This document shows positions 13,775-18,893 of a stretch of 22,674 nucleotides of DNA, one piece after another (position 1 is the first letter of the stretch; each line of letters starts with the position of its first letter). The position numbers were made by a program, and so were the translations under genes. A model generated the notes under the pieces. That model did not search any database, had not been told where the DNA came from, and was given only the letters and a program-made list of their open reading frames with translations. The stretch is from JACJWR01 sp044326505 (GTDB lineage: Bacteria; Actinomycetota; Actinomycetes; S36-B12; UBA10799), in the NCBI GenBank assembly GCA_044326505.1, contig JBIRBF010000018.1, positions 1 through 22,674 of the forward strand, in the 5' to 3' direction.

Positions 13775-14619
13775 GGCTGCTGCGCTGGGGGTGCCTCGGC
13801 GAGATAGAGCAGCTGAGCCCGCACGCTCAGCGCGGCGGCCGGCCACAGCTGCCGGGGCACATCGGCGTAGACCACCTCGACGACTTCCGCGACGAGTTCG
13901 TCCAGCGCATCGTCGTCCCGGGCAGCAGTTGCCGCTCGACCGCCGACGACTGCCGCCACCGCGCGCAGCCGATCGTGGCGATGGCCCAGGTAGTAGTCGA
14001 TCCAGGCGGCCGGCTCCTCCACCACCGGCCCATGGCCTGGCAGCAGGGTCGTTGCGCCCGCCGCCACCCGGCCGCGCAGCAGCGCCAGCGATGCCAGATA
14101 TTCGCTCAGGCGCCCGTCGGGGTGAGCCACGACCGTTGTTCCCCGCCCGAGCACGGTGTCGCCGGTGAACAGCCACTCGCCGACTGCGAGGCTCACCGAG
14201 TCCGAGGTGTGCCCAGGTGTGTGCAAGACCTCGAGGTCCAGGCCGGCGGCCTGCATCTCCTCCCGACCGGCCAGCGGTAGGCCGGTGGACCATTCGGACA
14301 ACCACGCCCGCAGCGGCGCGTCCGCGCGGCGCGCGAACTGCTCGGCGCCTTCGCTGTGGTCGGCGTGGCCATGGGTGAGCAGCACCAATTCCACTGCGAG
14401 GCCCCGCTCGGCCAGCAGACCGTGCACCCGCTCGAGGTGGTCGGCCAGTGCAGGTCCCGGATCGATGACGACGGCCCCGGCGCCATCGCCGGTCAGCACC
14501 CAGGTGTTGGTCCCATCCAGAGTCATCACGCCGGGGTTGTCTGCGCGCACCCGCAGCAGGCCCGGGGCAACCTCCTCGACGGCGCCGCGGCCGGCCGTCG
14601 CTGAGTCCCCCCCGCTCAT
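13771..14619 (-). CDS. Metallo-beta-lactamase-fold hydrolase
   Basis: A 282-aa MBL-fold protein of the LACTB2/glyoxalase-II-like group. Metal ligands are all visible: LTHGHADH (His83, His85, Asp87, His88), HTPGHTSD (His137), FTGDTVLG (Asp154), and LLPGHGP near residue 197. The C-terminal part (about 205-282) is helical, as in LACTB2-type proteins. The substrate is unknown; this group includes thioesterases and RNases. ATG 14619 overlaps the preceding nudix stop as ATGA. It is last in the DUF4177-ridA-nudix-MBL operon and ends on the crp stop codon. Rv3677c is the positional counterpart. Confidence 0.9.
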   Translation of the reverse strand: MSGGDSATAGRGAVEEVAPGLLRVRADNPGVMTLDGTNTWVLTGDGAGAVVIDPGPALADHLERVHGLLAERGLAVELVLLTHGHADHSEGAEQFARRADAPLRAWLSEWSTGLPLAGREEMQAAGLDLEVLHTPGHTSDSVSLAVGEWLFTGDTVLGRGTTVVAHPDGRLSEYLASLALLRGRVAAGATTLLPGHGPVVEEPAAWIDYYLGHRHDRLRAVAAVVGGRAATAARDDDALDELVAEVVEVVYADVPRQLWPAAALSVRAQLLYLAEAPPAQQP

Positions 14620-15257
14620 CGGAGTCCCGGCGGGATCGGACGCCAGCCCGGCGGCATGCCAACTTCGGCCGGGTCGGTGATGTCGCGGCCGGCCTCTGTG
14701 TCTCGAAGCACCCAGCCGTCCGGGCCGTGCACCGGCATCAGCGCCGGCACGCTCGCCCGCACGAGCCCGGCCAGGGCGTCGGCCGTGCTAGCAAACTCGG
14801 CAAGCTGGAACATCGCCGCCGCCGTGGGCGGCAGCAGGCCGATACGACCGGCGGAGGCATCGCCGATGGCATCCCCCGGATCCGTCCAATGGCAGGCCTG
14901 CGCCTCGGTGCCAACAAGCTCCGGCTCCTGGCCTGCCGGCAGGGCGGCGGCGAAGAAGTCGGTGTCGTGCCGGTGCGGCAGGGCCTCGGGCGTGATCCAG
15001 CGGGCGAAGTACACCAGCGGGTCGTGTGCCGGCAGCACGATGCCGGTCTCCTCGGCGAGTTCGCGCCGCGCGGCGTTGCGGGTGCTGGCCGGGTCGTCCG
15101 GCGAGCCGTCGGCGGGATCCAAGCCGCCGCCGGGGAACACGTGCATGTCCGGTGCCGCAGCCATGCTCGCAGCGCGCTGCATCACGAAAACCTGCAGCCC
15201 CGCCGGGCCGTCGCGCAGCAGGGCCACGGTCGCGGCCCGGCGAGCCGGGGCGATCAT
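14616..15257 (-). CDS. NUDIX hydrolase with extended box (NUDT19-like)
   Basis: A 213-aa Nudix protein. The box begins HVFPGGGLDPADG (39-51), is extended by an insertion, and ends RRELAEETGI (64-73) with the metal-binding glutamates. Early Gly-Gly-Gly plus a long insert before RELAEETG resembles NUDT19-like enzymes, which can cleave CoA species, but the substrate cannot be settled from sequence. ATG 15257 overlaps the ridA stop (ATGA) and its own stop overlaps the MBL start (ATGA), so three genes are translationally coupled. From memory this gene is not in the M. tuberculosis order, where MBL follows ridA directly. Confidence 0.85.
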   Translation of the reverse strand: MIAPARRAATVALLRDGPAGLQVFVMQRAASMAAAPDMHVFPGGGLDPADGSPDDPASTRNAARRELAEETGIVLPAHDPLVYFARWITPEALPHRHDTDFFAAALPAGQEPELVGTEAQACHWTDPGDAIGDASAGRIGLLPPTAAAMFQLAEFASTADALAGLVRASVPALMPVHGPDGWVLRDTEAGRDITDPAEVGMPPGWRPIPPGLR

Positions 15258-15778
15258 GGGCGTCGCCCGCTCGGAGCGACGGCCAGGACGGCATCAACCT
15301 CGACGGCGGCACCGCGCGGCAGCGCCCGCACTCCCACCGCGCTGCGGGCGTGGGGCAGGCCGAAGGCGGCGCCGAAGACCTCCGAGGCCCCGTTGGCGAC
15401 CTCCGGCAGATCGGCGAAGCCCTCTTGCACGGACACGAAGACGTTCACTTTGACCGCCCGCACCACCTCGCCAGCGCCCACCTGTCCCACACCGGCCGCG
15501 ATCGCGCCGAGGGCGCACAGCGCTGCGGCTGACTGCCCCTGCGGCACCGACAGGCCACCAGATCCCACGACGCCGGTCACCGCGACGACCCCGTCGCGCA
15601 TGGGCAGCTGACCGGCAACATGCACCAGGTCGCCGATCCGCACCGCGGGTACGTACGCAGCCAGCGGCGGATTGACCGAGGGCAGCTCCAGGCCCGCCGC
15701 TGCCAGCGCCGTCACCACCTCCGACGGCGTCCGGCCCCGCGACTGATCGCCGTCAGCGGGGCGGACGGACTCGGCCAT
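15254..15778 (-). CDS. RidA (YjgF/YER057c/UK114) family protein
   Basis: A 174-aa protein, longer than the usual about 130 aa because of an N-terminal extension of about 35 residues. The core is typical: LVHVAGQLPMRDG, then AVKVNVFVSVQEGFADLPEVANG, then HARSAVGVRALPRGAAVEVDAV, which keeps the Arg used by deaminating RidA members. RidA enzymes hydrolyse reactive enamine/imine intermediates; this branch (Rv3678c-like) is less well characterised. ATG 15778 shares one base with the DUF4177 stop, and the stop overlaps the nudix start. Confidence 0.87.
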   Translation of the reverse strand: MAESVRPADGDQSRGRTPSEVVTALAAAGLELPSVNPPLAAYVPAVRIGDLVHVAGQLPMRDGVVAVTGVVGSGGLSVPQGQSAAALCALGAIAAGVGQVGAGEVVRAVKVNVFVSVQEGFADLPEVANGASEVFGAAFGLPHARSAVGVRALPRGAAVEVDAVLAVAPSGRRP

Positions 15779-15933
15779 CAGCCGCGCGGCCGCTTGAAGT
15801 AGGCCACCAGAGAATCACCGGTGGGCCCAGGCACCACCTGGACCAGTTCCCAACCGTCGGCTCCGAAGTTGTCCAGGATCGCCTTGGTGTTGTGGATGAG
15901 CAGGGGCGCTGTCAGGTACTCCCAGGTCGTCAT
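15778..15933 (-). CDS. DUF4177-type small protein
   Basis: A 51-aa protein, MTTWEYLTAPLL at its start, then a central ILDNFGADGWELVQVVPG and a C-terminal LVAYFKRPRG. The W-E-Y ... G-x-x-G-W-E-L-V pattern and the K-R/P ending are typical of DUF4177 proteins; Rv3678A holds this place in M. tuberculosis. Start ATG 15933 lies eight bases after a TAGGCT -10 box, leaving almost no leader. It heads the operon DUF4177-ridA-nudix-MBL and overlaps ridA by one base. It is easily missed because it lies inside a much longer spurious frame antisense to the neighbouring ATPase gene. Function unknown. Confidence 0.85.
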   Translation of the reverse strand: MTTWEYLTAPLLIHNTKAILDNFGADGWELVQVVPGPTGDSLVAYFKRPRG

Positions 15934-15941
15934 GTCGCCAG

Positions 15942-15947
15942 AGCCTA
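15942..15947 (-). promoter_or_regulatory. -10 box TAGGCT for the DUF4177-ridA operon
   Basis: Minus strand TAGGCT, eight bases, then ATG 15933: a leader of zero to two nt is expected. It lies 16 bp from the oppositely oriented TAGGCT of the ATPase operon. Confidence 0.5.
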
Positions 15948-15963
15948 TGCCCGGTAGCAGGAC

Positions 15964-15969
15964 TAGGCT
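15964..15969 (+). promoter_or_regulatory. -10 box TAGGCT, leaderless start of the ATPase operon
   Basis: TAGGCT, six bases (CGACCT), then GTG 15976. The same hexamer drives the divergent DUF4177 operon, so the two promoters are back to back. Confidence 0.55.
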
Positions 15970-15975
15970 CGACCT

Positions 15976-17079
15976 GTGGTCGCACAAGCAGGGCAAGAAT
16001 CGGGCGGGCAGCAGCCGGGCGGCTCGCCGGGCGCCGCCGTCGGCGCCGAGCTCAATCCCGAGTCGATCGGTCGCTGGGCGGATCTGTCCGAGGCCCGGAT
16101 GCATGTGGTGTCCGGCAAGGGCGGAACGGGCAAGACCACGGTCGCGGCGGCGCTGGCCCTGGCGCTCGCGGCGCACGGCCGCCGAACCCTGCTTATCGAG
16201 GTCGAGGCGCGGCAGGGCATCGCTCGGGTCTTCGACGTCCCACCGCTTCCCTACGAGGAGCGGAAGGTGGCCATCGCACCCAGCGGCGGCGACGTCTACG
16301 CCTTGGCGATCGACCCCGAGGCGGCGCTGCTCGAGTACCTCGACATGTTCTACAACATGCGGCGCGCCGGCAACGCCCTGCGCAAACTCGGCGCAATTGA
16401 CTTCGCGACCACGATTGCACCGGGCGTGCGCGACGTGCTGCTGACGGGCAAGGCGATGGAGGCGGTCAAGCGCAAGGAGGGCGGGCGCTTCGTCTACGAC
16501 GCGGTGGTGATGGACGCCCCGCCCACCGGCCGGGTGGTGCGCTTCCTCAACGTCAACACCGAGGTCGCGGGGCTGGCCAAGGTCGGCCCCATTCGGAGCC
16601 AGGCCGACCAGGTGATGGGCGTCATCAAGTCCCGCACGACCACCGTGCACCTGGTGACCCTGCTCGAGGAGATGCCCGTGCAGGAGACCGTCGACGGGTT
16701 CATCGAACTGAAGAAGGCCGGCCTGCCGACCGGCGGGGTGTTCGTCAACATGGTGCGCGAGCCCATGCTGCCGCCCGACGCCCTCGCCCAGGCCGCGAAT
16801 GGAACTCTGGACGGGGCTGCGATCACCAAGGGGCTCGTCGACGCCGGGCTCGGACCGCCGTCGGGCAAGCGCAGCGCCCGCATGAGCGCATGGGCCGCAG
16901 CCCTGTCGATCGAGGCCGCCGAGCACGCCGAGCGCGTCGCGCTGGAGACCCAGGAGCGGGCCCGGCTGCGCGCGACCGGGCGCCCACTGATCGAGTTGCC
17001 GTACTTGTCCGAAGGAATCGATCTGGGCGCGCTCTACACGCTGGCCGCGCGCATGCACGCCAACGGAGTGGGCGAATGA
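15976..17079 (+). CDS. ArsA/Get3-like ATPase, first subunit (Rv3679-like)
   Basis: A 367-aa P-loop ATPase of the ArsA/Get3 family. A polar N-terminal extension (1-35) precedes the deviant Walker A GKGGTGKTT (47-55), which keeps the signature lysine 48. Switch-type YDAVVMDAPPTGRVV follows in mid-protein. The whole protein has no cysteine, so it cannot bind arsenite in the ArsA manner nor zinc in the eukaryotic Get3 manner. The M. tuberculosis pair Rv3679-Rv3680 has been described as Get3-like (BagA/BagB). Start GTG 15976 is leaderless. Its stop overlaps the second ATPase start (ATGATG), which suggests the two form a complex. Confidence 0.88.
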   Translation: MVAQAGQESGGQQPGGSPGAAVGAELNPESIGRWADLSEARMHVVSGKGGTGKTTVAAALALALAAHGRRTLLIEVEARQGIARVFDVPPLPYEERKVAIAPSGGDVYALAIDPEAALLEYLDMFYNMRRAGNALRKLGAIDFATTIAPGVRDVLLTGKAMEAVKRKEGGRFVYDAVVMDAPPTGRVVRFLNVNTEVAGLAKVGPIRSQADQVMGVIKSRTTTVHLVTLLEEMPVQETVDGFIELKKAGLPTGGVFVNMVREPMLPPDALAQAANGTLDGAAITKGLVDAGLGPPSGKRSARMSAWAAALSIEAAEHAERVALETQERARLRATGRPLIELPYLSEGIDLGALYTLAARMHANGVGE

Positions 17080-18239
17080 TGGACGCGATCTCCTATGCCC
17101 GCGGGGCGGCACCCTCACTCGACGTCGATGCCCTGATCGCCGACCAAGACGTGCACGTCATCGTGTGCTGCGGATCGGGCGGCGTGGGCAAGACCACCAC
17201 GGCCGCGGCGCTGGCGCTGCGCGCGGCCGAACAGGGGCGCAACGTCTGCGTGCTCACCATCGACCCGGCGCGGCGACTCGCCCAATCCATGGGTCTGACC
17301 GAGCTCGACAACACCCCCCGACCCATCGAGATCGTCGGTTCCGGGTCGCTCAGCGCCATGATGCTCGACATGAAGCGCACGTTCGACGAAATCGTGGTCG
17401 CCCACGCAGACGCCGAGCGCGCCGAGACGATCCTGGCCAACCCCTTCTACCAGGCGCTGTCGAGCTCGTTCGCCGGTACGCAGGAGTACATGGCGATGGA
17501 GAAACTGGGCCAGCTCCGAGCAGAGGCCGCCGCCCAGGACAGCTGGGACCTGATCATCGTCGACACTCCGCCTTCCCGCTCCGCGCTGGACTTCCTGGAT
17601 GCGCCGAAGCGGCTGGGGTCGTTCCTGGACGGTCGCCTGATCAAAGTCCTGGCGGCTCCGGCACGAGGAGCAGGACGCTTCACGACGCGGGTGATGGCGG
17701 CATCCTTCGGCGTGTTCAGCAACGTGCTCACGAAGATCATCGGGGCCCAGGTGCTGCGCGACCTGCAAGTATTCGTGGCCAGCTTCGACGCTCTGTTCGG
17801 CGGATTCCGGGAGCGGGCCGAACAGACGTACGCCCAGCTCAAGGCGCCCGACACCCGATTCGTCGTCGTGGCGATTCCCGAGAACGATGCCTTGCGCGAG
17901 GCCAGCTACTTCGTCGAGCGGCTGGCGAACGAACAGATGCCGCTGGCCGGCCTGGTGCTCAATCGGGTGATCCCCGTGACCATCCCCGACCTGACGGCCG
18001 AGGCTGCCGAGGCTGGCGCAGAACTGCTCGCCGACCTCGGCACCGACCACGTCACCGGGGGCCTACTGCGCCTGCACGCCTCGCGCATGACGGCGGCGCG
18101 GCGCCAGCAGCACGTGGGGGAGAGCTTCGTCGCCGCCCACCCAGGCGTGCCGGTGGCATGCGTGCCGGTCTTCGGCGATGACGTCCACGACCTCGCCGGC
18201 CTGCGCGAGATCGGCCGGGCGGCCGCCGAGACAGGCTGA
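17076..18239 (+). CDS. ArsA/Get3-like ATPase, second subunit (Rv3680-like)
   Basis: A 387-aa ArsA/Get3-family ATPase. The Walker A motif CCGSGGVGKTTTAAALAL lacks the signature lysine of this class (Ser where the first subunit has Lys48) but keeps the catalytic-loop GKTT. WDLIIVDTPPSRSALDFLD follows as switch II. A hydrophobic stretch with FTTRVMAASFGVFSNVLTKI in the second half may form a client or membrane contact. ATG 17076 is chosen for the 4-bp overlap and GGAG seven bases upstream; ATG 17079 is equally in frame. The pair of one signature-lysine and one lysine-less subunit suggests a heteromer with unequal sites. It ends convergent to whiB. Confidence 0.88.
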   Translation: MMDAISYARGAAPSLDVDALIADQDVHVIVCCGSGGVGKTTTAAALALRAAEQGRNVCVLTIDPARRLAQSMGLTELDNTPRPIEIVGSGSLSAMMLDMKRTFDEIVVAHADAERAETILANPFYQALSSSFAGTQEYMAMEKLGQLRAEAAAQDSWDLIIVDTPPSRSALDFLDAPKRLGSFLDGRLIKVLAAPARGAGRFTTRVMAASFGVFSNVLTKIIGAQVLRDLQVFVASFDALFGGFRERAEQTYAQLKAPDTRFVVVAIPENDALREASYFVERLANEQMPLAGLVLNRVIPVTIPDLTAEAAEAGAELLADLGTDHVTGGLLRLHASRMTAARRQQHVGESFVAAHPGVPVACVPVFGDDVHDLAGLREIGRAAAETG

Positions 18240-18251
18240 CGGGGACGGCGC

Positions 18252-18575
18252 CTAGGCCGAGGCTCGGCCTCGACGGGTGCCGACCGAGTCATCCCCGCTG
18301 CTGTCGTAGCGCTCGCGGGCCGACATCAACAGCGAGGTCCAGGACAGCACCTCGGGCCGACGGCGCAGCAGCGCCCGCCGCTCGCGCTCGGTCATACCGC
18401 CCCAGACTCCGAACTCGATCCTGTTGTCCAGCGCATCGGCCAGGCACTCCACCCGGACGACGCACCCGCCGCATACTTGTTTCGCGCGGTTCTGGGCCGC
18501 TCCCTGGACGAAGAGAGCATCCGGATCCTGGTCGCGGCACGCGGACTGGGTGATCCAGTCATTGACCCACTGCAC
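18252..18575 (-). CDS. whiB4: WhiB-family Fe-S regulator (WhiB4-like)
   Basis: A 107-aa protein with four cluster-ligating cysteines, Cys13, Cys35, Cys38 and Cys44 (C-x21-C-x2-C-x5-C), followed by the WhiB turn GVWGG (56-60) and a basic helix RERRALLRRR. WhiB proteins hold an O2/NO-sensitive 4Fe-4S cluster and bind sigma factor or DNA. The WhiB4 assignment comes from its place between the ATPase pair and ponA2, as Rv3681c in M. tuberculosis. GTG 18575 has a perfect GGAGG seven bases upstream. It is divergent from ponA2, sharing a regulatory region rich in palindromes, and its 3' end overlaps the terminator hairpin of the ATPase operon. Confidence 0.93.
   Translation of the reverse strand: MQWVNDWITQSACRDQDPDALFVQGAAQNRAKQVCGGCVVRVECLADALDNRIEFGVWGGMTERERRALLRRRPEVLSWTSLLMSARERYDSSGDDSVGTRRGRASA
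18254..18270 (+). terminator. Terminator hairpin of the ATPase operon
   Basis: AGGCCGA and TCGGCCT form a 7-bp stem with loop GGC, 15 bp after the second ATPase stop. It lies inside the last whiB codons, so it can serve both convergent transcripts. No U-tract. Confidence 0.45.
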
Positions 18576-18660
18576 GAGTTGTCCTCCAATCCCGTGCAGT
18601 CGGTGGCGCCGATGGGGAATATCGGCGTCCTCGACACCAATCGCACGGGTACGCGTTGCG

Positions 18661-18687
18661 AACCTAGGGGTAACGAAGCCTTGACAA
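18661..18687 (-). promoter_or_regulatory. Candidate whiB promoter
   Basis: On the minus strand TTGTCA (18687-18682) is 15 bases from TAGGTT (18666-18661), giving a leader of about 80 nt. The spacer is short. It overlaps the forward TTGACA, so the two promoters may compete. Confidence 0.35.
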
Positions 18688-18708
18688 TAGGTCCATGCGG
18701 GCTAGAAA
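18681..18708 (+). promoter_or_regulatory. Candidate ponA2 promoter TTGACA-N16-TAGAAA
   Basis: A consensus TTGACA, rare in this GC-rich DNA, is 16 bases from TAGAAA. The expected start lies inside the AGTTCT-TT-AGAACT palindrome, so a repressor there would block transcription. The leader would be about 170 nt. Confidence 0.45.
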
Positions 18709-18731
18709 CAGTAGTTCTTTAGAACTGTTTC
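18705..18731. repeat. Operator-like palindrome at the ponA2 promoter
   Basis: AGTTCT (18713-18718), TT, AGAACT (18721-18726) is a perfect 14-bp palindrome. GAAAC (18705-18709) and GTTTC (18727-18731) add outer arms, offset on the left by AGT. AT-rich and symmetric, it stands out from the surrounding sequence and overlaps the -10/+1 region of the candidate promoter. Confidence 0.55.
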
Positions 18732-18758
18732 CTGTGACGGATGGCATGACATGAGGCC

Positions 18759-18772
18759 CAGAAGGCCTTCTG
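18759..18772. repeat. Perfect 14-bp palindrome CAGAAGGCCTTCTG
   Basis: Fully self-complementary, 28 bp beyond the first operator-like element. It could be a second protein-binding site or, in RNA, a 5-bp stem with a GGCC loop in the ponA2 leader. Confidence 0.4.
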
Positions 18773-18785
18773 TTGTTGTCGGGCG

Positions 18786-18799
18786 GCCCCCAAGGGGGC
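18786..18799. repeat. GCCCCC-AA-GGGGGC hairpin in the ponA2 leader
   Basis: Perfect 6-bp arms around AA, effectively a 5-bp stem with a CAAG loop. It follows the previous palindrome by 13 bp; together they may make a structured leader or attenuator. Confidence 0.35.
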
Positions 18800-18843
18800 G
18801 GCGCGCTGAACCCCGGGTCACCTGCCCATGCAACCTCAACGCC

Positions 18844-18849
18844 TACCCT
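18844..18849 (+). promoter_or_regulatory. Possible second ponA2 -10 box TACCCT
   Basis: TACCCT is followed by eight bases and the ATG of the short upstream ORF at 18858, the same geometry as the leaderless genes in this window. Confidence 0.35.
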
Positions 18850-18857
18850 TGCGTCAT

Positions 18858-18893
18858 ATGGCCATGAAGGAGTCGGAGCCTGTCGATGTCTAA
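18858..18893 (+). CDS. Short upstream ORF overlapping the ponA2 start
   Basis: An 11-codon frame, MAMKESEPVDV, whose TAA ends five bases after the ponA2 ATG in another frame. The GAAGGAG and GGAG that can serve ponA2 lie within it. It may be a leaderless peptide whose terminating ribosomes reinitiate at ponA2, or chance. No homology is claimed. Confidence 0.25.
   Translation: MAMKESEPVDV

Larger units (their letters stand above)
18576..18885. promoter_or_regulatory. Divergent regulatory region whiB / ponA2
   Basis: A 310-bp region without a long gene. From left to right: whiB leader with GGAGG, a TAGGTT -10 for whiB (18661-18666, minus), TTGACA (18681-18686), the AGTTCT-TT-AGAACT palindrome (18713-18726), the palindrome CAGAAGGCCTTCTG (18759-18772), a G/C hairpin (18786-18799), a TACCCT hexamer (18844-18849) and a short ORF (18858-18893). 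Confidence 0.65.

Noticed and set aside
14838..14846. Sigma WhiG -10-like GCCGATA
   Set aside because: It lies within a coding region, lacks the final AA, and has no TAAA -35 at the right distance. No sigma WhiG promoter was seen in the window.
15778..17118. A 446-codon minus-strand frame antisense to the first ATPase gene
   Set aside because: Low-complexity Arg/Gly/His-rich translation opposite a clear ATPase. Only its last 51 codons (DUF4177) are real.
15976..18239. Arsenical resistance operon (arsA)
   Set aside because: Subunit 1 lacks any cysteine, and there is no arsB, arsC, arsD or arsR in the window.
18733..18750. CRP-type site near TGTGACGG in the ponA2 upstream region
   Set aside because: The right half does not match TCACA at the six-base spacing.
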